Assembly: GCA_900543215.1 (NCBI GenBank)
Contig: UQQR01000052.1
Span: 1 to 5,775, forward strand
DNA length: 5,775 bases
Source of the DNA: an uncultured Oscillospiraceae bacterium
Lineage (GTDB): Bacteria; Bacillota; Clostridia; Oscillospirales; Acutalibacteraceae
Reading direction: 5' to 3'
Shown: one piece after another, positions 1 to 5,758 of the stretch
Layout: each line of letters begins with the position of its first letter
Position numbering within the stretch: the first letter of the stretch is position 1
The notes under the pieces: model-generated
Told to the model about the DNA's origin: nothing
What the model saw: only the letters and a program-made list of their open reading frames with translations
The model's database searches: none
Translations under genes and position numbers: made by a program

Positions 1-2308
1 ATACCGCCTTTTTGATTATGGCAGTCATAACGGTTATATCGTCCTCATGCCCGTCAGTGCGGCGGCGCTTTGCACCCTCGCATATCCGCTCGGATAATTG
101 CTCGGCTGTTCCGTCCGAAAACGCTTCTATTTCTTCTCTTATCCATTCGGTGCCCTCGCATACGGCTCCGTCCGACATCAGTACTACCACATCGCCTTCC
201 TTGCATTTGACTGTTGCCTTGTCAAAGCTTACATCACGAAGTATTCCGGCAGGAAGTGAGGTGCTTTTCGCCTTTCCCGTGCGCCCCGAACGCCGTACAA
301 GCGTGGGTGCCGCTCCTGCCTTGTAAAGCTCAACCTTACCCGTAAACAGATCTATGCTTGCTATATCCACCGTGGCAAGGGACTCGTCCGTTGATTTGAA
401 AAGCATTGAGGAATTAAGTATTCTGAGTGAGCAATCATAGCCGAAACCTGCCTTGATAAGCCGATACATAAGCCCAGACGCCATAGCGCCGTCCACCGCC
501 GCTCTTCCGCCGGTTCCCATTCCGTCGGATAAAATCATAATAAAATGCCCTCTGCCGTCAAAGAAATATTTATATGCGTCGCCGCACATAGCCGACTGTG
601 AGGCGCATTTTTGTTCCACACCGACATCTACACGCAATGCGGCGTGTTCGTTTAACACGATAAAAATATTGCCACTGTTTTCGCTGACGGACGGAACATC
701 AAAATCCCTTTCGCAAACAACCGAAACAAGCTTCATAATTTGCAGCTTGTTTATGACAAGCGACGGGTCTTTTTTTATCCTCATTTCAATAGACATTCTT
801 CCGTATTTATCAATTTTACTTGAACATTCGTCAACCCGTATATCAAGATTTTTAAGCGCCGCCGAAGCCTTTTCCGCGGCGGAATTGTCGTAATTGTCGT
901 CATTTTCAAGGTCACGGGAAAGTTCGGAGAGCATAGAGGAAATGCCGTCAAACTGGTCGGAAACAACCGAGCGCACCTCGTCGATACGGTTTTCGGCGGC
1001 AATTCTTGAAGCATAATCCGAATAACGGGTATAGGCTGAGTTCGCCACCCTTGAAACCCTAAGGCATCTGCCTTTAAATTCCTCGGGTGCGGCGTTTTCC
1101 GGCGAGCGGCTACCGTTTTTAATTGCGTTTGTCATCTGCAATACGGCGTTAAGCGTTTCCTCGCGCTTGCTTTCCCAGCAATGAAGACGGAGCTTACAAC
1201 CGGCGCAGGCGTCCTGCTCTACCGAGGTAATTACCGTACCGAAATCGGGCGAGTTTATTTTGGCAAGCTCCGACGATACCTGTTCTACCGTCTCCGACAC
1301 ATCGCAAAGCGCGTTTGCGGCAATGTCAAGCCGCATTGAAAGCGAGCGTTTAAAGCCGTCGGGCGTTACAAGCTTCGGGTATACCGAGAAAATTTTGCCG
1401 AGTCTTATGCCGGCTTTTCTCGGAACAGCGAGGAAAAGCGCCGAGCCTAGCGCCGTTTCAACCACAGTTTGGGAAATAAGTATAGGGTCCTTTGAAATAA
1501 GCGAGCCTAAAAGACCGACAACAAGCGGAACCGACACCTGAACATATTTGCCGAACGAGGAAAATATCCCCGCCATAAGCCCGATAAATGCATAGGCAAC
1601 AGAAACTTCGCCTGACATACCGCTTAAATTCATAGCAAACGCCGTAGCTGTTCCGCATATCGCGCCGGACGGTATTCCGCCGTATTTCGCCGCAGTCAGA
1701 ATTACCGCTATGCCCGTTATGTGTCCGAGGCTTATGCCGTTAAATTCAAATCCGTTTATGCCTATGATCATTATACCTATAAGCACAAAAAGCGAAACAA
1801 GCTCGTCCGATTCAAGCCCTGCCGCCGCGTTTTTGAATGTGGCAAAACTGCGGCAGATAAAAAACGCTCCGCCTGCCGCAAGCAGGGCCTCCGCCAATGC
1901 CGAAAGAAAATTAAAATTAAGTCCGCTCAGCGTTACCGCCGAGGTGAGAAACGAGGCTAAAAGCGTCATAAAGCTTAAAAATATCGAATTTGAGGAAAGC
2001 TTTTTGAAGCCGCCCAAGAGAAGCTTTAAGGCTACTATGGCAAACGCCGCCGCAACATACCTAAACCCTCCGCTTCCTACCGCCGGAATAAAATATCCTA
2101 TAAAAACTCCTATTGCCGCCGCAGGCGTGTATGTAAGCGAACTTCCGGCAAGGAACGAAAGACCGAACGGAAGTATATTGCCGAGTACGACAGCCTTAGA
2201 AGCAATAAAGCCCGCCGCCGCGGCGCAAAAATGCAACAATGCTGCCGAAATAAGCGCGGAACGGTTTATTTTATCGTTTGTTCCCGTCAACTTTACAATT
2301 TCCTTCAA
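1..2308 (-). CDS. spoIIE: Stage II sporulation protein E (PP2C-type serine phosphatase), 3' end outside the window
   Basis: SpoIIE dephosphorylates the anti-anti-sigma factor SpoIIAA, which frees sigma-F in the forespore, and it associates with FtsZ at the asymmetric septum. The reading frame is open for 769 codons from a TTG at 2308-2306 to the window edge. Residues about 15-300 are hydrophobic, with roughly ten potential membrane segments, as in the family. Residues about 320-560 form the soluble central part, with a Cys cluster at 368-377 (CAGCKLRLHC) that SpoIIE proteins typically carry. Residues about 565-769 are the PP2C domain: the metal-binding motif SDGMGTG at 594-600, MSDG at 711-714, and the C-terminal metal motif GHEDDITV at 753-760. 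Bacillus subtilis SpoIIE is about 827 residues, so only a short tail is missing. The start is fixed by a TGA nine bases upstream in frame, a Shine-Dalgarno at the right spacing, and no other nearby start. It is divergent from sleB. Identification is firm; the exact 3' end is not visible. Confidence 0.97.
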   Translation of the reverse strand, partial: MKEIVKLTGTNDKINRSALISAALLHFCAAAAGFIASKAVVLGNILPFGLSFLAGSSLTYTPAAAIGVFIGYFIPAVGSGGFRYVAAAFAIVALKLLLGGFKKLSSNSIFLSFMTLLASFLTSAVTLSGLNFNFLSALAEALLAAGGAFFICRSFATFKNAAAGLESDELVSLFVLIGIMIIGINGFEFNGISLGHITGIAVILTAAKYGGIPSGAICGTATAFAMNLSGMSGEVSVAYAFIGLMAGIFSSFGKYVQVSVPLVVGLLGSLISKDPILISQTVVETALGSALFLAVPRKAGIRLGKIFSVYPKLVTPDGFKRSLSMRLDIAANALCDVSETVEQVSSELAKINSPDFGTVITSVEQDACAGCKLRLHCWESKREETLNAVLQMTNAIKNGSRSPENAAPEEFKGRCLRVSRVANSAYTRYSDYASRIAAENRIDEVRSVVSDQFDGISSMLSELSRDLENDDNYDNSAAEKASAALKNLDIRVDECSSKIDKYGRMSIEMRIKKDPSLVINKLQIMKLVSVVCERDFDVPSVSENSGNIFIVLNEHAALRVDVGVEQKCASQSAMCGDAYKYFFDGRGHFIMILSDGMGTGGRAAVDGAMASGLMYRLIKAGFGYDCSLRILNSSMLFKSTDESLATVDIASIDLFTGKVELYKAGAAPTLVRRSGRTGKAKSTSLPAGILRDVSFDKATVKCKEGDVVVLMSDGAVCEGTEWIREEIEAFSDGTAEQLSERICEGAKRRRTDGHEDDITVMTAIIKKAV

Positions 2309-2313
2309 ATTAT

Positions 2314-2322
2314 ATCACCGCC
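2314..2322 (-). promoter_or_regulatory. Ribosome binding site deciding the TTG start of spoIIE
   Basis: On the minus strand GGCGGTGAT lies five bases before the TTG at 2308. It matches the anti-Shine-Dalgarno complement GGAGGTGAT in eight of nine positions. It contains the in-frame TGA that rules out any earlier start, so translation must begin at this TTG. Confidence 0.8.
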
Positions 2323-2339
2323 AAAAATTATGTAAACTT

Positions 2340-2372
2340 ATTATACAACCGCACGGCGGTTAAAAATGTCAA
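2340..2372 (-). promoter_or_regulatory. spoIIE promoter, sigma-A hexamers with a 21-bp spacer (Spo0A-activated type)
   Basis: Reading the minus strand, a perfect -35 TTGACA (2372-2367) and a perfect -10 TATAAT (2345-2340) are separated by 21 bases (2366-2346) rather than 17. The predicted start of transcription near 2333 gives a leader of about 25 bases before the TTG. In Bacillus subtilis the Spo0A-activated sigma-A promoters of spoIIE and spoIIG are known for spacers of 21 and 22 bp. They need phosphorylated Spo0A to engage sigma-A at the misplaced -35. The same layout here strongly suggests the same control. Confidence 0.85.
2347..2361. repeat. Perfect inverted repeat inside the spoIIE promoter spacer
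   Basis: AACCGC and GCGGTT flank a three-base centre (ACG). The 15 bases lie wholly within the 21-bp spacer between the -35 and -10 of spoIIE. The arms are G+C-rich in an otherwise AT-rich intergenic region. It could be an operator or could affect promoter DNA shape; no known regulator site is recognised. Confidence 0.6.
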
Positions 2373-2373
2373 A
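2367..2373 (-). promoter_or_regulatory. Spo0A-box-like site overlapping the spoIIE -35
   Basis: The plus strand reads TGTCAAA here, one mismatch from the 0A box TGTCGAA. It covers the -35 hexamer of spoIIE, the position where Spo0A binds at the spoIIG promoter in Bacillus subtilis. The match is imperfect and follows partly from the -35 consensus itself, so the call rests on context. Confidence 0.5.
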
Positions 2374-2399
2374 CCGTGGGGAAGAAAAGAGACTGTTTT

Positions 2400-2406
2400 T
2401 GCCGAA
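2400..2406 (-). promoter_or_regulatory. Upstream Spo0A box
   Basis: The plus strand reads TGCCGAA, a full match to the relaxed 0A box TGNCGAA. It has the same orientation as the site over the -35 and lies 33 bases further upstream of spoIIE, about three helical turns, so both would face the same side of the DNA. It lies between the two divergent genes and ends 62 bases before the sleB start. Confidence 0.55.
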
Positions 2407-2455
2407 AAACAAAAGGAATATTTTTACTTTATTCGGTAAGGCTATTAACATAAGT

Positions 2456-2463
2456 AGGAGGTG
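2456..2463 (+). promoter_or_regulatory. Ribosome binding site of sleB
   Basis: AGGAGGTG, a near-perfect Shine-Dalgarno, ends five bases before the ATG at 2469 and settles that start. I found no convincing sigma-G or sigma-A promoter between it and spoIIE. Confidence 0.85.
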
Positions 2464-2468
2464 CATTT

Positions 2469-3119
2469 ATGAGAAAAATATTAAGAACCGTTTTTTGTAT
2501 TTTTACGGCGGCGGCAATTCTAAGCGTTTCGGTTTTCGGACTTTCAAAAATGGGCTCACGCTCCGAAGAGGTAAGAAAAATACAGCAGGTGTTAAAGGAA
2601 AAGGGCTATTATAATTACACGGCGGACGGAATTTTCGGCACGAGAACCCGTAACGCCGTGGTGAATTTTCAAAAGGACAACGGACTTTCGGCAGACGGAA
2701 TAGCAGGGGAACAAACCTTAAAGGCTCTCGGAATTTCGGGCACGAATTCCTCCTACGGCGGATATTCTTCGGCGGACTACGACCTGCTTGCAAGAATAAT
2801 TTCGGCGGAAGCCAGGGGAGAAAGCTATCTCGGTCAGGTTGCGGTTGGAGCGGTAATACTAAACCGCATAGAGCATCCATCGTTTCCCGATACGCTTTCG
2901 GGGGTTATATATCAGAAAAACGCCTTTACCTGCATAAATGACGGGCAGTTTTACGAGGCGGTAGCCGACAGCGCCTATTCCGCCGCAAGAGATGCAATAA
3001 ACGGTCTTGACCCGAGCGGCGGCGCAATATACTATTACAATCCGAATACGGCAACGAGCAAATGGATATTTTCCCGTCCCGTCATAACCACAATAGGAAA
3101 TCACAGATTTTGCAGATAG
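2469..3119 (+). CDS. sleB: Spore cortex-lytic enzyme SleB (germination lytic transglycosylase)
   Basis: SleB cleaves cortex peptidoglycan containing muramic-delta-lactam during germination. It is made in the forespore and exported. The 216-residue product has three parts. Residues 1 to about 24 are a signal peptide (basic MRKILR, then a hydrophobic stretch). Residues about 29-88 are a PG_binding_1 domain, with the typical VRKIQQVLKEKGYY start and the FGTRTRNAVVNFQ and LSADGIAGEQT motifs. Residues about 106-216 are the Hydrolase_2 (SleB/CwlJ) catalytic domain, with ISAEARGE at 111-118 (Glu114 the likely catalytic acid), QVAVGAVILNR at 123-133 and the C-terminal GNHRFC. Bacillus subtilis SleB is about 305 residues; this one has the same order with a much shorter linker. 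CwlJ is unlikely because CwlJ lacks the binding domain and signal peptide. The usual bacillar partner ypeB does not follow; a terminator comes directly after, so the gene appears monocistronic. Confidence 0.93.
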   Translation: MRKILRTVFCIFTAAAILSVSVFGLSKMGSRSEEVRKIQQVLKEKGYYNYTADGIFGTRTRNAVVNFQKDNGLSADGIAGEQTLKALGISGTNSSYGGYSSADYDLLARIISAEARGESYLGQVAVGAVILNRIEHPSFPDTLSGVIYQKNAFTCINDGQFYEAVADSAYSAARDAINGLDPSGGAIYYYNPNTATSKWIFSRPVITTIGNHRFCR

Positions 3120-3124
3120 ACAAG

Positions 3125-3161
3125 AGGTACGGCTGATTAGTAGAAGACATCGGCCGTACCT
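3125..3161 (+). terminator. Hairpin terminator of sleB
   Basis: A 13-bp stem (3125-3137 with 3149-3161, one G-U pair; arms begin AGGTACGGC and end GCCGTACCT) encloses an 11-base loop. It starts six bases after the sleB stop. The T-rich tail TTCTGTTATGTT is interrupted, so it is a moderate terminator. Confidence 0.8.
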
Positions 3162-3349
3162 TTCTGTTATGTTGTTATTAACTGTTTATTAAGAAGGAGA
3201 TTTTAAAATCCGTCACTGCAAATCGTAAAACTTTATTTTTAAATTGCGGGTATAGGGAATTCTTAAGACAAAAATATAATACGCACAGTTTTTTAATGCC
3301 ATAAAGCTGATAAATTTCAAACGATGGGAAATTTAATTTTCACAATAAA
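3162..3349. other. AT-rich spacer without a gene
   Basis: This stretch lies between the sleB terminator and the terminator of the tRNA remnant. I see no ORF with a ribosome binding site. A TATAAT at 3275-3280 has no -35 at a sensible distance and leads to no gene. Confidence 0.6.
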
Positions 3350-3379
3350 AAACAGCAGGTCTTTAAAAACCTACTGTTT
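3344..3379 (-). terminator. Rho-independent terminator downstream of the tRNA remnant
   Basis: On the minus strand AAACAGTAGGT (3379-3369) pairs over 11 bp, with one U-G wobble, to ACCTGCTGTTT (3360-3350). The loop is eight bases and a run of T follows (TTTATTG). The wobble would be a C-A mismatch in a plus-strand transcript, so the minus strand is the functional direction. It starts four bases after the CCA of the tRNA remnant, so it was probably the terminator of that tRNA gene. Confidence 0.85.
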
Positions 3380-3383
3380 ATAC

Positions 3384-3411
3384 TGGCTGGGGAATAGGGA
3401 TTCGAACCCCA
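3384..3411 (-). other. 3' end of a tRNA gene (Gln-like), probable integrase attachment-site remnant
   Basis: On the minus strand there is a complete T arm: stem TGGGG, loop TTCGAAT, stem CCCTA, positions 3411-3395. Then come the seven-base 3' acceptor strand TTCCCCA, discriminator G and encoded CCA (3394-3384). The matching 5' strand would be TGGGGAA; it does not occur within tRNA distance, and the sequence that should hold the D and anticodon arms is AT-rich and unfolded. A U1-A72 pair, CCCCA and discriminator G fit tRNA-Gln best. TATGACTC, resembling a Gln anticodon loop (TTTGACTC), lies just upstream at 3426-3419. Tyrosine recombinases commonly use tRNA 3' ends as attB and leave such a fragment at the element end that does not regenerate the full tRNA. 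With its own terminator on the left, the chromosome is on the left and the element on the right. Confidence 0.75.
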
Positions 3412-3721
3412 ACAAACAGAGTCATAGTCATAGATATGAGAAAATTATTTAAAATTGAAAGTCCCGCAAAGCCTTTAACCAAGCGGATTTTTGGGATTTT
3501 ATGAAGTTTTTGAAAATTGAAAAATGTAAGCTGTAAACATCCGTTGACATACTGTTTTGTGGGAAAAGTGTGGGAAATTTCTTTAAAAAAATTAATGTTA
3601 AACATTTTGCTTTTTCTTATTAAAAAATCCAATAAAAAAATATATATCTAAAAGTGTTTGACTTTTTTGAGGGTGCATATGAATTTGGATATTGATATTA
3701 ACAAATGACCGAGATAAATTA
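3412..3721. other. AT-rich non-coding stretch next to the tRNA remnant
   Basis: No supportable gene is seen. Two short direct repeats stand out: GTCATA twice in tandem at 3421-3432, and GTGGGAAA at 3558-3565 and 3569-3576. Small direct repeats of this sort can be recombinase arm sites near an attachment core, but that is only inference. The open frames on both strands lack ribosome binding sites and resemble no family. Confidence 0.45.
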
Positions 3722-3799
3722 TTATATTTTCATTGCTCCGTCTGCGAGGTCTCTTGCAAAAAAGGAGATGAAGTATAAAGGTAATGTAAGCCGTTCCAT
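3722..3799 (-). CDS. Possible 25-residue protein of unknown function
   Basis: A minus-strand ATG at 3799 is preceded by GGAGG (3811-3807) at a seven-base spacing, a good Shine-Dalgarno in a region where such sites are rare. The frame encodes 25 residues starting MERLTLPLYFISFF, with a short hydrophobic patch and then ARDLADGAMKI, and ends in TAA. I cannot name a family. It may be a genuine small protein, the intact start of a truncated gene, or chance. No terminator follows it. Upstream on the same strand, the ATPase transcript should already end at the 3968-4009 terminator, so it would need its own promoter. A weak TTGAAA and TAGATT pair, 18 bases apart, lies about 60 bases upstream. Confidence 0.3.
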   Translation of the reverse strand: MERLTLPLYFISFFARDLADGAMKI

Positions 3800-3967
3800 A
3801 GATAAACCTCCAAAACATAAGATGTATATATTACAGAATAATCTACACCGATTTCCAAACTTTTTTCAAAATTATTTTCACCTAAAGGTAGATTGCAGTT
3901 TGAATTATTTGCACTTTTAACTGATTTTCCACTTTAAAGAAAGGTTGACAAGCACACTCATCATCTT

Positions 3968-4009
3968 AAAAAAGCCTGTGTTACAGGAAATTTTGATTGC
4001 AATACAGGC
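3968..4009 (-). terminator. Terminator downstream of the ATPase gene
   Basis: On the minus strand GCCTGTATT (4009-4001) pairs with AACACAGGC (3982-3974): six perfect base pairs, one A-C mismatch, then two more. Six T residues follow (3973-3968). It is about 140 bases beyond the ATPase stop and is the first terminator on that strand. Confidence 0.65.
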
Positions 4010-4147
4010 AAAGAAAAATTTCTAAAATAGACTCGGTACTACGTAATTTTTGTTTCTCCATTTCTTTATAAATTTAGGCGCCTCGGTCATAATATGCTTT
4101 AAAAAGTATTTTGGTTCGCACCCACGTCTCATGATTTTTAATAATCA

Positions 4148-5431
4148 TCAAAATACCTCTTTAAGATATCTTTTCAATAGGAAAGTGCAGTAATATGGGA
4201 AGGTATAAATGTTATTTTCAAGTCCGATATTCCCCGCACAGAATTTAATTCCGTAAGATATATCAGAATATTTATCACTTTTTATAAGCTGTGCTAACGA
4301 TTTCGACTTACTGTTTTTTGCCTTTACTTCTACAGGTATTAAATGGTCGGCGGTTCTAACAAAAAAGTCTTCTTCAAGAGTAGAGTCTTCACGCTTGAAA
4401 TAATAAAGCTGATAACCCTCTTTTACGAGTGCTTCTCCAACAATGCTTTCATATAATGCACCCTTGTATACTGACAAGTTTTTATTTGCTCTCAAATCCT
4501 CTTGTGCTTCATCATCAAGTAAAGCAACAAAAAGTCCGGTATCGCAAAAATACATCTTAAATTTGTTAATATCGTAGTTGCCTTTAAGCGGAAGTTCAGC
4601 ATTATTAAGGCAATAGCACATATGAACCATACCTGCATCTTCCAGCCATTCAATGCATCCTCGGTAATCTTTAAAACGAGCGCCCTTTTCCACCTTGGAT
4701 AATTGGAATTTTTTGTTTTCTTTGGCTAATTGAACAGGAATACTATTAAACACATTTATAATGCGGGTTTGGTCTATGCCGTCGGCATACTTACGAATAT
4801 CTTCCTTGTAGTCCGCAAGTAATTGCCGCTGAAAATCAAGAGTGCCTTCAAATGTTTTATTCTTGATAAATTCACGAACTACAGCAGGCATACCGCCGAG
4901 AATACAGTAATCCAAAAAATGAGAAGAAAATACAGAATGCTCAAGCTGAGAAAAAGGTTTCAATTCTTTCATATGGGTAAGCATATCTTCTACTATATCT
5001 GCTGTGTATCCTTTCGCCCAAAGAAACTCTTCAAAATCAAGAGAATACATATTATAGTCGGTTTTATAACCGACGCTATTACTTTCAATTCTCTTATAGT
5101 TAATACCTAAAAGAGAACCGGAACAAATCACATCAAAACGGCCGTCAATACTAAAAAACTTAAGGGAAGTTGCAATTTCGGGATGCTCCTGAATTTCATC
5201 AAAAAATATTAATGTTTCTCCGGGAATAAATTTATGTGAAGGAGCAATTAAAGAGATGTTCTTTATGACCGATTCTGCACTATAACCATCCACAGTAATT
5301 TGTTTATATTTTTCCGATGTTACAAAATTGATTTCAACAACACTTTTATAATTAGCTTCTGCAAATTTTCTGATTGACTCCGTCTTTCCGATTTGTCTGG
5401 GTCCCTTTATGGCAGGTAAGATATATGACAA
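4148..5431 (-). CDS. AAA ATPase with DUF4143 domain, 5'-truncated
   Basis: This is a P-loop ATPase of the AAA_14/DUF4143 family, common in Clostridia, archaea and gut bacteria. Its cellular role is not established. Visible in the 427-residue product: Walker A GPRQIGKT at 10-17; Walker B LIFFDEIQ at 74-81; a sensor-like CSGSLLG at 103-109; the DUF4143-typical LDFEEFLWA at 131-139 and YCILGGMPAVV at 175-185; and a C-terminal part with YKGALYESIVGEAL (322-335), EEDF (353-356) and IPVEVKAK (365-372), the D-ExK pattern of a degenerate restriction-endonuclease fold. Family members normally have 20-30 residues before Walker A; here only nine. The TTG at 5431 has no Shine-Dalgarno, and the frame runs only to a TGA at 5467-5465. 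The upstream DNA codes for a recombinase on the other strand. The gene has therefore probably lost its 5' end and promoter, though the body shows no frameshift. G+C is lower than in the sporulation genes (17 of 60 bases at 4261-4320, against 31 of 60 at 2641-2700). Confidence 0.85.
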   Translation of the reverse strand: MSYILPAIKGPRQIGKTESIRKFAEANYKSVVEINFVTSEKYKQITVDGYSAESVIKNISLIAPSHKFIPGETLIFFDEIQEHPEIATSLKFFSIDGRFDVICSGSLLGINYKRIESNSVGYKTDYNMYSLDFEEFLWAKGYTADIVEDMLTHMKELKPFSQLEHSVFSSHFLDYCILGGMPAVVREFIKNKTFEGTLDFQRQLLADYKEDIRKYADGIDQTRIINVFNSIPVQLAKENKKFQLSKVEKGARFKDYRGCIEWLEDAGMVHMCYCLNNAELPLKGNYDINKFKMYFCDTGLFVALLDDEAQEDLRANKNLSVYKGALYESIVGEALVKEGYQLYYFKREDSTLEEDFFVRTADHLIPVEVKAKNSKSKSLAQLIKSDKYSDISYGIKFCAGNIGLENNIYTFPYYCTFLLKRYLKEVF

Positions 5432-5507
5432 AAAGGCTATGGCTGAGGTATCAAAAAGACTCGGTCATGAAAGATTGTCGGTTATTGCGAGTCATTATTT
5501 GAGATAG
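5418..5507 (+). pseudogene. C-terminal remnant of a tyrosine recombinase (phage-type integrase)
   Basis: The plus-strand frame ending at TAG 5505-5507 encodes KIYDKKAMAEVSKRLGHE and then RLSVIASHYLR. This is the end of the tyrosine recombinase catalytic domain: the LGH histidine (codon 5466-5468) and, nine residues on, the active-site tyrosine of HYLR (codon 5496-5498). Everything upstream of about 5418 is instead the ATPase coding sequence on the other strand, so at least 250 residues of the integrase, including the catalytic Arg residues, are missing. The remnant cannot be active. It is independent evidence, besides the tRNA fragment, that this part of the window is mobile DNA. Confidence 0.8.
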
Positions 5508-5563
5508 AAAGCAGAAAATTGTCGGTGAATGTCATATAATAACCTAAGTACAATATGTGAAGG

Positions 5564-5604
5564 GCCGGGGATATTAAAAATTTTGGCTGTGAGCCACCCC
5601 TGGC
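5564..5604. repeat. Nested stem-loop
   Basis: GCCGGGG (5564-5570) can pair with CCCCTGGC (5597-5604), with one bulged T. Inside lies a perfect second hairpin, TGGCT-GTG-AGCCA (5584-5596). The G+C-rich stems stand out against AT-rich surroundings. There is no T run after it, so it is not a normal terminator. Confidence 0.5.
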
Positions 5605-5689
5605 ACTTGAAAGACTAACTATTAAAAGTCAAGTCTAAAAATCAAAAACTGTTGTGAATTGAGTGACGGCAAAAAAGGCATAACGAAAT

Positions 5690-5706
5690 AGGCGTCAAAG
5701 ACGCCT
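5690..5706. repeat. Seven-bp hairpin AGGCGTC-AAA-GACGCCT
   Basis: The inverted repeat is perfect with a three-base loop. The flanks GAAAT and AATTTC extend the pairing with one unpaired base. It could be a weak terminator, but a proper T run is absent on both strands. Confidence 0.5.
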
Positions 5707-5758
5707 AATTTCAAACAATTAGTGAAATCAAGAATTAGCTATGTAAGGTTGACCGGAC

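Noticed and set aside
12..2363. Plus-strand and short minus-strand open frames within 1-2363
   Set aside because: They are shadows of spoIIE. The full-length minus frame has all the family motifs, and the others have no Shine-Dalgarno or domain.
2415..2455. Sigma-G promoter for sleB (GAATA followed by a possible -10)
   Set aside because: No CATnnTA motif lies 16-18 bases after GAATA. The only CAT is next to the ribosome binding site, too close to serve.
2366..3104. Alternative frames overlapping sleB on both strands
   Set aside because: The 2469-3119 frame has a strong ribosome binding site, signal peptide and two recognisable domains.
3540..3630. Possible integrase C-terminus next to the tRNA remnant (reading FCGKSVGNFFKK)
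   Set aside because: The phrase is reminiscent of some recombinase tails, but no LGH or catalytic Tyr motif precedes it and the frame upstream is closed.
3378..3632. 84-residue minus-strand frame across the tRNA remnant
   Set aside because: It runs through the T arm and acceptor strand, has no ribosome binding site and shows no domain.
3705..3920. 71-residue plus-strand frame starting MTEINYY
   Set aside because: It has no Shine-Dalgarno and overlaps in antisense a small ORF with a better start signal; no family is recognised.
4823..5110. 95-residue plus-strand frame
   Set aside because: It is antisense to the ATPase, which has clear motifs through this interval.
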